A stretch of DNA of 64,000 nucleotides from BJGV01 sp964196335 (GCA_965238155.1 OZ250175.1:248001-312000), one strand, 5' to 3'; numbered from the stretch's first letter, positions 35,823-45,830 are shown. The notes: generated by a model not told the origin, from the letters alone. Numbers and translations are program-made.

Positions 35823-37280
35823 CTACATCAGTATCACATCATACTGTTCCTGTGCATAAGTCGTTTCAACTTGTAGACTAATAGGTTTTGCAATGAAATC
35901 ACTAAGTTGAGTAAGGCTTTCGGACTCTTCATCAAGAAACAAGTCAATTACCTGTTGTGATGCCAAAATGCGAAACTCACGGGCATCAAACTGGCGAGAC
36001 TCTCGCAGTAGTTCACGTAGAATTTCATAACACATTGTTTGTGCTGTTCTTACCTCGCCACGGCTCTGACAAGTTGGACAGGGTTCACACAGTGTATGTG
36101 CAAGGCTTTCTCTGGTACGTTTTCGTGTCATCTCTACAAGACCCAACGCTGTAAAACCGTTAACAGTCATTCTTGTCCGGTCTTTCAATAAAGTTTTCTT
36201 AAATTCTGTAAGAACAGAATTTTTATGCTCTTCATTCTCCATATCAATGAAATCTATGATAATGATCCCACCCAGGTTTCGCAATCGCAACTGACGCGCA
36301 ATTATTTGGGCTGCCTCCAGATTAGTTTTGAAAATAGTATCGTCAAAGTTTCGTATACCAACAAATCCACCAGTATTTACATCAACGGTGGTTAATGCCT
36401 CAGTCTGATCAAAGATGAGATAACCCCCGGACTTTAAATTCACTCGTCTTGCCAGAGACCTTTCAATTTCATCTTCCACTCCATTCAGATCAAATAACGG
36501 ACGCTCCCCGGAATAATGTTCTAACCGTCCTTTTACATTCGCCATATACTCATCAGCAAATGTAGCCATTTTCTGAAATGTTTCACGGGAATCTACTAAA
36601 ATACGAACTGTGTCATCGGTCACAAAGTCACGTAAAACTCTATAACTTAGATTTAAGCCCTGGTAAATTAGTGTTGACGGGGAAGCAGTTGAAAATTTCT
36701 CCTGAATATTTAACCATTGTTTGCCAAGATATTTTATATCTGTTTGTAAATCATGCTCGCTTGCAGTTTCTGCCATTGTACGAACTATGTACCCACCTTT
36801 CTCATCAGTTGCAAGTATCTGTTGCAGCTTCTCCCTAAGTAACTCACGTTCAGTTTCGTCTTCGATACGCTGGGAAATACCAATATTAGATTCCTGTGGA
36901 AGATATACCAACATTCTCCCGGCAATACTGATCTGGGTAGACAACCGAGCGCCCTTGGTACTAATTGGATCCTTAATAACCTGAACCAAAATGTCTTCAC
37001 TCTCATGCAGCAGTTTTTCTATAAATTTATCGGCAACTACTCCACCCTGACGAGCTCCCCAAATATCAGCCACATGCAGAAAAGCAGCACGATCAAGACC
37101 TATATCAATAAAAGCAGACTGCATTCCGGGTAACACCCGGCTGACACGGCCATTGTAGATATTTCCAACCTTACCAAGACTGCTAGCGCGCTCAATGTGT
37201 AATTCTTGAACCACCCCCTGTTCCATCACTGCGACACGAGTCTCTTGTGGAGTTATGTTTACAAGAACTTCATTACTCAT
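35823..37280 (-). CDS. rng: Ribonuclease G
   Basis: An endoribonuclease for 16S rRNA 5' maturation and mRNA decay. The 485-residue RNase E/G core has an N-terminal S1 domain (about 35-125), the catalytic aspartates in TTVDVNTG and IIIDFIDM, and the zinc-link CEPCPTC. The start MSNEVLVNITPQETRVAV is typical of RNase G, and the length rules out RNase E. It is last in the reverse run from folD and follows maf by 22 bases; maf-rng is a conserved pair. Confidence 0.96.
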   Translation of the reverse strand: MSNEVLVNITPQETRVAVMEQGVVQELHIERASSLGKVGNIYNGRVSRVLPGMQSAFIDIGLDRAAFLHVADIWGARQGGVVADKFIEKLLHESEDILVQVIKDPISTKGARLSTQISIAGRMLVYLPQESNIGISQRIEDETERELLREKLQQILATDEKGGYIVRTMAETASEHDLQTDIKYLGKQWLNIQEKFSTASPSTLIYQGLNLSYRVLRDFVTDDTVRILVDSRETFQKMATFADEYMANVKGRLEHYSGERPLFDLNGVEDEIERSLARRVNLKSGGYLIFDQTEALTTVDVNTGGFVGIRNFDDTIFKTNLEAAQIIARQLRLRNLGGIIIIDFIDMENEEHKNSVLTEFKKTLLKDRTRMTVNGFTALGLVEMTRKRTRESLAHTLCEPCPTCQSRGEVRTAQTMCYEILRELLRESRQFDAREFRILASQQVIDLFLDEESESLTQLSDFIAKPISLQVETTYAQEQYDVILM

Positions 37281-37302
37281 AAATATGAAACACTAAGGAC
37301 TG

Positions 37303-37938
37303 TTATTTATCAACCTGGGAAAATATCTTTATATTGAATTTTTCTAATAACTGCGCTGTTTCAAAAAGCGGTAATCCCAATACACTGCTATAGCTTCCTG
37401 ATATTTCTATTATGAAAACTGCCGCCTTCCCTTGTATTGCGTAGGCACCCGCCTTGTCATACGATTCACTACTATTAAGATAGCTGGTTATTTCACTCTG
37501 ACTGATATCACGAAATCGTACTGTAGTGGTAGACAAGCATTCCTGTATCTTATCCTGTGCAGCAACAGCTACTGCAGTCAATACTTTGTGGGTCTGTCCT
37601 GAAAGTGTGGTCAACATCTCTTCTGCATGAGCCGGGTTGTCTGGCTTGCCAAAAATATTCCCCTTGAACGCTACTATAGTATCAGCTACCAACAATGGTT
37701 TCAGGGGTAGTCCTCTCTGCACTAACCGCATCCATCCCGCCTCTGCTTTGGCCCGGGCAATACGGCAAACATAATCAGTCGGAGATTCTCCTTTCTCCGG
37801 TGTTTCATCAACATCTGCCGGACGCGGCAGGGTCTCGCGCATCAATACAATTTCAAAATTTACCCCTATCTGCTTTAATAATTCACGTCGACGAGGGCTA
37901 CGAGAAGCAAGATAAATTCGATTTTCTGGAAGAGCCAT
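37303..37938 (-). CDS. maf: Maf-family nucleoside triphosphate pyrophosphatase
   Basis: Hydrolyses dTTP/UTP or modified nucleotides to monophosphates (YhdE-type). The 211-residue product has the N-terminal LASRSPRRRELL, the catalytic Asp region VADTIV, KPDNPAHAEEML and the C-terminal YDKAGAYAIQG. It lies between rlmH and rng; rlmH-maf-rng is the usual order. Confidence 0.94.
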   Translation of the reverse strand: MALPENRIYLASRSPRRRELLKQIGVNFEIVLMRETLPRPADVDETPEKGESPTDYVCRIARAKAEAGWMRLVQRGLPLKPLLVADTIVAFKGNIFGKPDNPAHAEEMLTTLSGQTHKVLTAVAVAAQDKIQECLSTTTVRFRDISQSEITSYLNSSESYDKAGAYAIQGKAAVFIIEISGSYSSVLGLPLFETAQLLEKFNIKIFSQVDK

Positions 37939-37998
37939 GATGATTGATCCCTTAGAAATTCATATTCATTGGAAGAGTCATTCAAATCATATTTACTA

Positions 37999-38469
37999 TT
38001 ATTTCCGATGATACGGATGCTGTTTAATAAGTGTTACTGCACGGTACAATTGTTCTGCTAACAATACACGCACCAAACCATGTGGTAGTGTCAGTGCGGA
38101 TAATGCTAAAACCTCATCTGCAGATTTTTTAATTCCCGAGTCTAACCCATCAGCACCACCAATAATGAATGCAGTATCACCTCCATCTCTCATCCATCCG
38201 GAAACAGAATCAGCCAATTTGACCGTACTCCACTGTCTACCACATTCATCCATTACAATCGTACGACATTTAGGTGGTAGCGCTGCATGAATACGTTTGG
38301 CTTCAGCACAAAGCAACTGGATAATTTTTTTATTTTTACTACGTTTCTCCGGTTTAATTCTTAGCAATTTTATCGTCACCTCTTGTGACATGCGCATTGC
38401 ATAATCTGCAAAACCATCCTCCACCCATTCTGGCATTTTGTTGCCTACCGCCAAAATGAAGAATTTCAT
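37999..38469 (-). CDS. rlmH: 23S rRNA pseudouridine-1915 N3-methyltransferase
   Basis: A SPOUT methyltransferase acting on helix 69 of 23S rRNA in assembled ribosomes. The 156-residue product has the knotted SAM site IGGADGLD, the LSALTLPHGLVRVLLAEQLYRA segment, and the conserved C-terminal HPYHR tail. It follows rsfS by 21 bases. Confidence 0.96.
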   Translation of the reverse strand: MKFFILAVGNKMPEWVEDGFADYAMRMSQEVTIKLLRIKPEKRSKNKKIIQLLCAEAKRIHAALPPKCRTIVMDECGRQWSTVKLADSVSGWMRDGGDTAFIIGGADGLDSGIKKSADEVLALSALTLPHGLVRVLLAEQLYRAVTLIKQHPYHRK

Positions 38470-38490
38470 AGTAAAAGCACTTCAAATTAC

Positions 38491-38895
38491 TCAATTAACC
38501 AATAAACTATTTGATCCCAAGGCAGACTTATCCTTGGTTTGATCAGCTATTTGCTGCTCTACCATCCCCGTTTCTAATTCACCCCATAGCCCTTCAAGAT
38601 CGTAATGCGCACGTACAGCTGGTAACATTATATGTACTAGTATATCCCCTAAGTCCACCAGCATCCATTCTCCGGAATTCTCACCTTCTGTACCATAAAC
38701 CATACCTCCTGATGCTTTTACTTTATCATGTACATTATTTGCTATGGCTTTTGCCTGACGAGTTGAAACTGCGCTTGCAATTATCATACGATCAAAGAGA
38801 GTTGTCATCTTTGTCACATCCAGTACTTCTATATCACTTGCTTTAACATCCTCTAATGCAGAAATAACAATTTTTACCAGCTGGTTGAGATTCAT
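38491..38895 (-). CDS. rsfS: Ribosomal silencing factor RsfS
   Basis: Binds uL14 on the large subunit and blocks subunit joining in poor conditions. The 134-residue product has the family core from ALEDVKASDIEVLDV through STRQAKAIANNV to GEWMLVDLGDILVHIM and the final LEGLW motif. About 25 C-terminal residues after LEGLWGEL are a variable tail. It lies between nadD and rlmH. Confidence 0.94.
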   Translation of the reverse strand: MNLNQLVKIVISALEDVKASDIEVLDVTKMTTLFDRMIIASAVSTRQAKAIANNVHDKVKASGGMVYGTEGENSGEWMLVDLGDILVHIMLPAVRAHYDLEGLWGELETGMVEQQIADQTKDKSALGSNSLLVN

Positions 38896-38900
38896 ATGTT

Positions 38901-39566
38901 CTATAAATACAATTTATTTGCTGAAATATAACTTACAACCATATCAGGAACTAAATAGCGTACACTTCTCCCAGCTGCAATATGTGCGCGGATACTGGTT
39001 GCAGAAATATCTAGCATAGTTGTCGGTGCAATAAAGATCAACCCACTGGTAACATTTCTGAGGCTATCAGCACTGGATACCCAGCGTTGAGAACACTCTT
39101 TTTTCAACTCTTTTGGTAATAACTCATGAATTGAGGTAAGCACATAGCCTGGGCGGGTAGAAATTATAAAATGACACAAATTAAAGAGCTCTCTCCAACT
39201 ATTCCACTCCGCAAGCTTTATAAAAGCATCTACTCCTAATACAAAACATAGTCTAACTTCTTCCCCAAATTCCTGCTTAAATTCACGTACCGAATCTATG
39301 CTATAACTAACGCCATCACGATAAATTTCACGCTCATCCAGGATAAAAGCCGGGTTGTTCTGAATTGCTAAGCGTACAACTTCTGCCCGGTGTTGTGGCA
39401 ATGCTATAGGAGCATGTCGCAATCTTGGTATGCCGGCAGGTACAAAGCACATTTTTTGTAGACCGACAGCTTCGGCAATTTCTTCAGCTACTCTTAAATG
39501 ACCATAGTGTATGGGATCAAAAGTTCCCCCAAAAATACCAACAAGAGGAGACCCTGACTTAAACAT
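38901..39566 (-). CDS. nadD: Nicotinate-nucleotide adenylyltransferase
   Basis: Makes nicotinic acid adenine dinucleotide in NAD synthesis. The 221-residue product has the nucleotidyltransferase signature GGTFDPIHYGHL and the C-terminal ISATSIRAHIAAGRSVRYLVP. It is followed by rsfS after five bases, giving the usual nadD-rsfS-rlmH order. Confidence 0.96.
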   Translation of the reverse strand: MFKSGSPLVGIFGGTFDPIHYGHLRVAEEIAEAVGLQKMCFVPAGIPRLRHAPIALPQHRAEVVRLAIQNNPAFILDEREIYRDGVSYSIDSVREFKQEFGEEVRLCFVLGVDAFIKLAEWNSWRELFNLCHFIISTRPGYVLTSIHELLPKELKKECSQRWVSSADSLRNVTSGLIFIAPTTMLDISATSIRAHIAAGRSVRYLVPDMVVSYISANKLYL

Positions 39567-39659
39567 TGTCTCTTAGGTTAAGGCAATATAGAAATGAGAA
39601 AAGAGCCTCAATTAATGCGCCTCTTCTATTAAGTCCCTTAATACTGTAAAAGTTCTCTC

Positions 39660-40964
39660 TCACAAAAGTACCTGAGACATATTAGCAAGCTCCTTAACAA
39701 TATATGTAGTAAAGCGTGCAGCTGATGCGCCATCAATTACTCTGTGATCATATGACAGCGACAATGGCAATATTAATCTTGGAACAAACTGACCATCACA
39801 ATATACCGGTTTGATATTTGCACGGGAAGCACCAAGAATAGCAACTTCTGGCGCATTGATAATGGGCGTAAAAGCTGTTCCTCCGATACCTCCAAGACTG
39901 GAAATAGTAAAACTGGCTCCCTGCATCTCAGTAGGTTTCAATTTTCCTTCACGCGCACGTTCTGCAAGATCTCCCATTTCTTCAGCAGTAGTAACTATAT
40001 TTTTCTGATCTACATCCCGGATTACAGGAACCATCAACCCATGTGACGTATCAACTGCAAAACCTATGTGATAGTAGTTTTTAATCACCAAGTTTATGTC
40101 ACCGCTTCCTTTATCAAGTGAGGCATTAAAATTAGAAAACTCCTTTAGTGCAGCTACTGTCGCTTCCATCAGAAAAGCCAATATCGTTAGTTTGACTCGA
40201 TCTTTCTGCTTAATTTCGTTGAATTTCTTTCGTTCAACTTCAAGTTCGGTAATATCGGCCTCATCAAACTGAGTAACGTGTGGAATCATTACCCAGTTAC
40301 GGTGCAAATTTGCACCCGACATTTTTTGGATACGTAATAGTGGCTTTAATTTTACCGGCCCAAATTTAGCGAAATCAACCTCAGGCCATGGCAACAAATT
40401 CAATTCCAAATTATTACCGCTACCAGGTGGTTTCGATATTTCAGCCTTGACATAGGCTTTTACGTCATCCTTAAGTATGCGTTTCTTCTTACCGCTACCA
40501 CTTACCAAATTAAGATTCACGCCCAATTCTCGTGCAAAGCGTCGGACGGAGGGACCAGCATGTGCCATGGTAAGAGCAGTCTCACTCAATTGCATGAGAG
40601 TGAAAGGCTTAGTATCCGGCTGTGAGCTAATAATCCGATCTGAGTTAGAAATAGTTTCTACGGGAGCAGCAGGAGAACTGGCTTGATTAGATGGGGAAGA
40701 AACCTCAACCAGACTATCGGTTTGATTAACTTCCATTTCTAAAATGAGTGTGCCTTCAGAAACCCTGTCACCCTCTCGAACATTTATTTCTTTGACTATC
40801 CCTGCAAAAGGAGAGGGTATTTCCATTGTTGCCTTGTCAGATTCTAATGAAATCAGCGGTTCCTCCTTTTTAACCGTGTCACCTGGTTTCACCAGCAACT
40901 CGACTACAGGAATATTCTTAAAATCACCGATATCGGGAACTAATACCTGTTTAACTTCTGCCAC
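39660..40964 (-). CDS. aceF: Pyruvate dehydrogenase E2 (dihydrolipoyl acetyltransferase)
   Basis: The core acyltransferase of the pyruvate dehydrogenase complex. The 434-residue product starts with GTG and has one lipoyl domain (1-80, lipoyl Lys44 in ESDKATMEIP), a Pro/Ser/Ala-rich linker (about 85-130), a peripheral subunit-binding domain (about 134-172) and a catalytic domain ending with His407 and Asp411 (HRVIDG). A single lipoyl domain is fewer than the three in E. coli. It follows aceE by 65 bases. The E3 gene lpd is not adjacent. Confidence 0.96.
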   Translation of the reverse strand: MAEVKQVLVPDIGDFKNIPVVELLVKPGDTVKKEEPLISLESDKATMEIPSPFAGIVKEINVREGDRVSEGTLILEMEVNQTDSLVEVSSPSNQASSPAAPVETISNSDRIISSQPDTKPFTLMQLSETALTMAHAGPSVRRFARELGVNLNLVSGSGKKKRILKDDVKAYVKAEISKPPGSGNNLELNLLPWPEVDFAKFGPVKLKPLLRIQKMSGANLHRNWVMIPHVTQFDEADITELEVERKKFNEIKQKDRVKLTILAFLMEATVAALKEFSNFNASLDKGSGDINLVIKNYYHIGFAVDTSHGLMVPVIRDVDQKNIVTTAEEMGDLAERAREGKLKPTEMQGASFTISSLGGIGGTAFTPIINAPEVAILGASRANIKPVYCDGQFVPRLILPLSLSYDHRVIDGASAARFTTYIVKELANMSQVLL

Positions 40965-41029
40965 ACTTTATCCTTCACCTGTACATCAATATTTAGAGAT
41001 CAACAATTTATTTCTACAGACTAAAATCT

Positions 41030-43702
41030 TTATACCTTTATCGGATTTGGTTTATCTGGATCAATGTTGTATTTATTTATCGCCTCTACTACTTTCTCCG
41101 ACGAAATCTTACCATTTTCTGCCAAAGCTTTAAGCGAAGCTACAGTAACATAGTAGCGGTCTACTTCGAAAAACTGTCGTAATTTTTCGCGTGTATCGGA
41201 ACGCCCAAAACCGTCAGTTCCCAACACTTTATATTTCCCTGGTACAAATTCACGTATCTGGTCTGCAAAGATTTTCATATAATCGGTTGCTGCCACTACA
41301 GGTCCTTCACGCTTCTCTAGGCACGATCTTACATAAGATTGTTTTGGTTGCTCTGCAGGATGCAACATATTCCAACGTGATGCCTCCAGCGCTTCTCGGC
41401 GTAATTCATTAAAACTAGTAACACTCCATATGTCAGAAATAATTCCATATTCTTCTATTAGGATATCTGCTGCAGCAATAACTTCACGTAGAATAGTTCC
41501 GGAACCAAGCAGTTGTATTCTTAGATTTGAATTCTTCTCTCCTTTTTCACTACCCTCACGAAATAAATACATACCCTTCAATATGCCCTGCTCTGCACCT
41601 TTAGGCATTTCTGGATGCAAATAATTTTCGTTCATTACGGTTATGTAGTAATACACATCTTCCTGTTCTTGATACATTCGGCGCAAGCCGTCTTGGATAA
41701 TAACCACAAGTTCATAAGCAAACGTGGGATCGTAAGATATACAGTTAGGAATAGTCGAAGCAACCAGATGACTGTGCCCATCCTCATGCTGCAAACCTTC
41801 TCCATTCAGAGTAGTACGCCCAGCTGTTCCTCCCATCAAAAAACCACGACAACGCATATCACCTGCTGCCCAGGCAAGATCACCAATACGTTGAAATCCA
41901 AACATTGAATAAAATATAAAAAAAGGTATCATCTGTACGCCATGAGCACTATAAGCGGTTGCTGCCGCTATCCATGACGACATGGCTCCGGCCTCATTAA
42001 TGCCCTCTTGCAGGATCTGACCATCCTTATCTTCTTTGTAATACATCAATTTATCAGCATCCTCCGGCGTATATAGCTGGCCTGTTGACGACCAAATACC
42101 CAATTGCCGAAACATCCCTTCCATCCCAAACGTACGCGATTCATCTGCCACAATCGGCACTATTCTCTTTCGAATAATTTTATCTTTTACCAGGATATTA
42201 AGTATGCGCACAAATACCATGGTGGTAGAGGACTCCCGCCCTTCGCTACTTGCCTTAAGTAACGTCTCAAACGCTGATAAAGGTGGTATTTGCAGCGCTT
42301 CTGTATTATGCCGCTGATGTCGATGAAGGAGTCCTCCCAATGCATCACGCTTCTCCCGCATATATGCCAACTCAGGTGAATCTTCGTCAAACATTAGATA
42401 TGGCACGTTGTCTATTTTGTTGTCCGGAACTGGTAAGCGAAAACGGTCACGGAATGATTTTAGAGAAGTAGTACCCATCTTCTTTTGCTGATGGGTAATG
42501 TTTTGCGCCTCACCTGCTTCACCCATGCCATAACCCTTAACCGTCTTGGCAAGTATCACGGTTGGTTGCCCGGTGTGCTTTACTGCGGAAGCATAAGCAG
42601 CATATACTTTGTGAGGATCGTGCCCCCCACGATTTAGTCTCCAGATATCGTCATCAGACATATTGGCTACCATTTCCAGTAATTCTGGATACTTTCCAAA
42701 GAAATGCTTGCGCACATATGAACCATCTCTGGCTTTGAAAGTTTGGTATTCGCCGTCAACACATTCCATCATTCGTTTTTGTAGTAAACCTTTCGTATCT
42801 TTTGCTAACAACGGATCCCAATAAGAACCCCAAATCACTTTGATAACATTCCAGCCAGCTCCACGAAAACTACCTTCCAGTTCTTGAATGATTTTGCTGT
42901 TGCCACGCACAGGTCCATCAAGACGCTGAAGATTGCAGTTAATAATAAATATCAGATTATCCAGATTCTCGCGTGATGCCAACGAAATTGCGCCTAGTGA
43001 TTCAGGTTCATCCATTTCACCGTCACCCATAAAAGCCCAGACTTTACGGCCTTCGGTCTTTGCTAAGCCACGACTGTCAAGATATTTCATGAAGCGAGCC
43101 TGATAGATCGCCATCAGCGGTCCTAATCCCATTGATACTGTTGGAAACCTCCAGAAATCAGGCATTAACCACGGATGTGGATAGGAGGATAGGCCTTTAC
43201 CCCCTACCTCCTGGCGAAAATTATCCAATTGCTCTTTAGTTAACTCTCCCAGCATAAAAGCACGTGCATAAATTCCGGGAGAAGAGTGACCCTGTACAAG
43301 CACCAGGTCACCCCCATGATTCTTGCTGGCAGCATGCCAAAAATGGTTATAGCCCACATCGTAAAGCGTTGCAGCAGATGCAAAGGACGAGATATGACCA
43401 CCCACATTTGTTTTTTTGTTTGCACGTATTACCATTGCCATGGCATTCCAGCGGACGTAAGAACGGATACGGTGTTCAAGCGTATGATCCCCGGGAGATT
43501 TTTCTTCCTTACCAGTAGGAATAGAGTTTATATATGCAGTAGTGGCGCTGTAAGGAAGATAGGCGCCGGATCTGCGAGCTTTTTCTATTAGCTTTCCCAG
43601 TAAATAATGTGCTCTTTCTGTTCCCTCAAGAGCCATTACAGAATCCAGCGCATCAAGCCATTCCTGAGTTTCCTGTGGATCAATATCGGGCGTACGTTCC
43701 AT
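41030..43702 (-). CDS. aceE: Pyruvate dehydrogenase E1, homodimeric type
   Basis: The thiamine-diphosphate enzyme that decarboxylates pyruvate and passes acetyl to the E2 lipoyl group. The 890-residue product is of normal AceE length. The ThDP/Mg motif is MGDGEMDEPES...NCNLQ; other landmarks are GHSSPGIYARAF and AGRTTLNGEGLQHEDGHSH. It lies 18 bases downstream of folD and upstream of aceF. Confidence 0.97.
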   Translation of the reverse strand: MERTPDIDPQETQEWLDALDSVMALEGTERAHYLLGKLIEKARRSGAYLPYSATTAYINSIPTGKEEKSPGDHTLEHRIRSYVRWNAMAMVIRANKKTNVGGHISSFASAATLYDVGYNHFWHAASKNHGGDLVLVQGHSSPGIYARAFMLGELTKEQLDNFRQEVGGKGLSSYPHPWLMPDFWRFPTVSMGLGPLMAIYQARFMKYLDSRGLAKTEGRKVWAFMGDGEMDEPESLGAISLASRENLDNLIFIINCNLQRLDGPVRGNSKIIQELEGSFRGAGWNVIKVIWGSYWDPLLAKDTKGLLQKRMMECVDGEYQTFKARDGSYVRKHFFGKYPELLEMVANMSDDDIWRLNRGGHDPHKVYAAYASAVKHTGQPTVILAKTVKGYGMGEAGEAQNITHQQKKMGTTSLKSFRDRFRLPVPDNKIDNVPYLMFDEDSPELAYMREKRDALGGLLHRHQRHNTEALQIPPLSAFETLLKASSEGRESSTTMVFVRILNILVKDKIIRKRIVPIVADESRTFGMEGMFRQLGIWSSTGQLYTPEDADKLMYYKEDKDGQILQEGINEAGAMSSWIAAATAYSAHGVQMIPFFIFYSMFGFQRIGDLAWAAGDMRCRGFLMGGTAGRTTLNGEGLQHEDGHSHLVASTIPNCISYDPTFAYELVVIIQDGLRRMYQEQEDVYYYITVMNENYLHPEMPKGAEQGILKGMYLFREGSEKGEKNSNLRIQLLGSGTILREVIAAADILIEEYGIISDIWSVTSFNELRREALEASRWNMLHPAEQPKQSYVRSCLEKREGPVVAATDYMKIFADQIREFVPGKYKVLGTDGFGRSDTREKLRQFFEVDRYYVTVASLKALAENGKISSEKVVEAINKYNIDPDKPNPIKV

Positions 43703-43720
43703 GTTTCTGCCTTATAGTTA

Positions 43721-44608
43721 TTACGTGTTATTACCCGTGTTAGTTCGTGGCACAACTTCGGATTGAATACGCCTTGCCGCCTCAATGGTATTACAAAGCA
43801 ACATAGCAATTGTCATTGGCCCTACTCCGCCTGGTACGGGGGTGATATACCCTGCTTTCTCCCTAACAGTATCAAAATCTACGTCACCCGCTAACTTACC
43901 GTCAGGCATACGATTTATCCCCACATCTATAACCGTTGCACCAGACTTAACCATTTCGGCTGTAATCATTCGTGGCTTGCCAGTAGCCACTACTAAAATA
44001 TCTGCACGTCTTGTGTGCTCTGCCAGATTACTTGTTTTCGAAGTGCAAATAGTAACAGTCGCACCTTTCTCCAACAACATCAGCGCCATTGGTTTTCCAA
44101 CAATATTACTGCGCCCTACTACTACCGCATGCTGCCCCTCAATCTGTATACTACTTTTTTCCAGCATTTTCATCACACCATAAGGAGTACAGGGTGGATA
44201 CACGGCATAACCGGTGACAAGCGCTCCAATATTGTTGAAATGGAAACCATCCACGTCTTTTTCCACTCCGATAGATGCAATTATTTTTCTGTCTTCAAAG
44301 TGTAATGGTAATGGTAACTGTACTAATATGCCATGTATTCTGGGATTTTTATTCAGCTCCTGAATACAATGCAACACCTCTCTCTGATCAGTGCTTTCAG
44401 AGAATTCGTGTACTTCCGAATATATGCCGGTTTCACTACAAGCCCTCACCTTGTTACGTACATAAATACCGGAGGCCTGATTATCCCCGACAATAATCAC
44501 TGCCAATCCCGGTTGCATACCTTTTTCTTTTAACTGCTCAGCACGAGTCTTCCATTCAACTCGTAGCGCTTTGGCAATTGCCTTGCCATCTATGATCACA
44601 GCACTCAT
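43721..44608 (-). CDS. folD: Methylenetetrahydrofolate dehydrogenase / cyclohydrolase
   Basis: A bifunctional enzyme converting 5,10-methylene-THF to 10-formyl-THF, the donor used by PurN. The 295-residue product has the YVRNK active-site lysine region, QLPLPLHF, the NAD-binding VVGRSNIVGKPMALML, and the TPVPGGVGPMT block. It precedes aceE by 18 bases. An unusual hairpin lies about 110 bases upstream of its start. Confidence 0.97.
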   Translation of the reverse strand: MSAVIIDGKAIAKALRVEWKTRAEQLKEKGMQPGLAVIIVGDNQASGIYVRNKVRACSETGIYSEVHEFSESTDQREVLHCIQELNKNPRIHGILVQLPLPLHFEDRKIIASIGVEKDVDGFHFNNIGALVTGYAVYPPCTPYGVMKMLEKSSIQIEGQHAVVVGRSNIVGKPMALMLLEKGATVTICTSKTSNLAEHTRRADILVVATGKPRMITAEMVKSGATVIDVGINRMPDGKLAGDVDFDTVREKAGYITPVPGGVGPMTIAMLLCNTIEAARRIQSEVVPRTNTGNNT

Positions 44609-44718
44609 AATTTTCTCTAAATTGTCAAAATTTTAAGTATTTTTACTACTTATTTATGCTTTTTTAATCGCAGCACTCACCCTTGGCATAAATCCTGTCA
44701 GAGGTATAATTCCAGGAC

Positions 44719-44754
44719 TTAATATTGAACAGTTACCTGGCTGTCCAATATTAA
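44719..44754. repeat. Strong stem-loop upstream of folD
   Basis: Two 14-base arms (44719-44732 and 44741-44754) pair with one mismatch around the loop TTACCTGG. The outer 9 bp are TTAATATTG/CAATATTAA and the inner 4 bp ACAG/CTGT. It lies in the 232-base gap between the reverse-strand small membrane gene and folD. No T-run follows on either strand. A direct repeat, AAGATCAC at 44797-44804 and 44810-44817, lies further upstream. Confidence 0.5.
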
Positions 44755-44840
44755 TAGTAGTATTTATCAGGGGAAGATCGCAAACAACTCAACATTAAGA
44801 TCACTATCAAAGATCACGATTGCGGCTAAGTTTCACTAAA

Positions 44841-45092
44841 TTATTTTTTAAACTTTACCCGATATATCAAAGCTCCGATGATAAATGTTGGTATTACAAC
44901 CAATGCGGCAGCAAGTAATCCCGATGCCAATACAGTAATCCCGCTACTTGATGGTGTATATATCGTAACAAACCATATTGCCAGAAATGCTGCAGCACCC
45001 CCGCCGAGGAACATAAATTTCTTACCCCGGCTATAAAACCGCCAGAGGGCTCCGGAAACACGCGTCTCATCACGATGCTCATCAAAAATCAT
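44841..45092 (-). CDS. Small membrane protein, unknown
   Basis: An 83-residue protein with two hydrophobic segments (about 28-46 and 52-76) and a basic C-terminus (VKFKK). I do not recognise a family. It overlaps the upstream gene by four bases (ATGA), so the two are translationally coupled. The N-terminal part is charged and probably cytosolic. Confidence 0.65.
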   Translation of the reverse strand: MIFDEHRDETRVSGALWRFYSRGKKFMFLGGGAAAFLAIWFVTIYTPSSSGITVLASGLLAAALVVIPTFIIGALIYRVKFKK

Positions 45093-45469
45093 TCCAGGCT
45101 ATTATCATCCTGTTTGGCCTGATAACCAGCGGTTACGGCGAGTGTTTCGCCACTTTCTTCTTCCTGAGACATGATTTTTAAAAGTGCAATTCGTTTGTCT
45201 GCATTCTTATCACTCATGCCGGTTTTTACCAGCATTTTATGTAATGATGCCAGAGCATGTTCACGTGGATTTGTTACTGAATCCAAGTTTTCGCCATGGC
45301 GCCACATAACCCCTATTAAATAAAGATGGATCGTCATTTCCCTAAACGGGGGCGCAAAATCATATCCCTTGCTTTCAACATGAGATAACTGCGAAGCTAA
45401 TATTTTTTCGCCATACTGCACACAAATATCGTGCGTTGAAGCATCAGATTCCGGTTTTATATCGTCCAA
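45089..45469 (-). CDS. Hypothetical soluble protein
   Basis: A 126-residue, mainly helical, acidic protein without signal peptide or membrane segments. I do not recognise a family. It overlaps the next gene by four bases. The first in-frame start is TTG at 45469 with no clear ribosome-binding site, so the true start is uncertain. Its neighbourhood upstream of folD suggests no function. Confidence 0.55.
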   Translation of the reverse strand: MDDIKPESDASTHDICVQYGEKILASQLSHVESKGYDFAPPFREMTIHLYLIGVMWRHGENLDSVTNPREHALASLHKMLVKTGMSDKNADKRIALLKIMSQEEESGETLAVTAGYQAKQDDNSLE

Positions 45470-45830
45470 TATCGTAATTGTGAACTATGTTAGGCTCAAC
45501 TTATATTTTATCAAAGCGCCTATTATATACTGACACACAAGTTCTTAAAGCAAGACTGATTAATCTTAACCCGCCCCGTTAAACAAAACTTATTCTAGAG
45601 CCATGTAAATTAAATTCTGCCCCTAAAAGATTTATGAGTCTTTTCAAAGTATTTGCATTGTGTACCTACTAAAATATTTGAGTTTCCTGTTTGATATCCG
45701 TATTTTGCTATGCTTCATTCCTGTAAGCCGCTCCCATTCCTGATTTAATTGATATACAATCGTCCGATTAAGCTGCTCAGCAATGCCGCAGGGTAACTGA
45801 TTGGTCAAAATATCAAATTATGGAGACACT
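45470..45830. other. Divergent intergenic region with candidate promoter
   Basis: No gene is seen in these 361 bases. For the forward gene, a -35-like TTGAGT (45678-45683) and -10-like TATTTT (45701-45706) have a 17-base spacer. TGTGA at 45479-45483 lacks a second half-site at the right distance. Nothing else was recognised. Confidence 0.35.

Noticed and set aside
38511..38846. A 111-codon frame antisense to rsfS
   Set aside because: A shadow of a conserved gene; its Leu/Pro-rich composition is typical of antisense reading.
45479..45494. TGTGA near the start of the 45089-45469 gene as a CRP-type site
   Set aside because: No second half-site at N6 spacing (TTAGG instead of TCACA).
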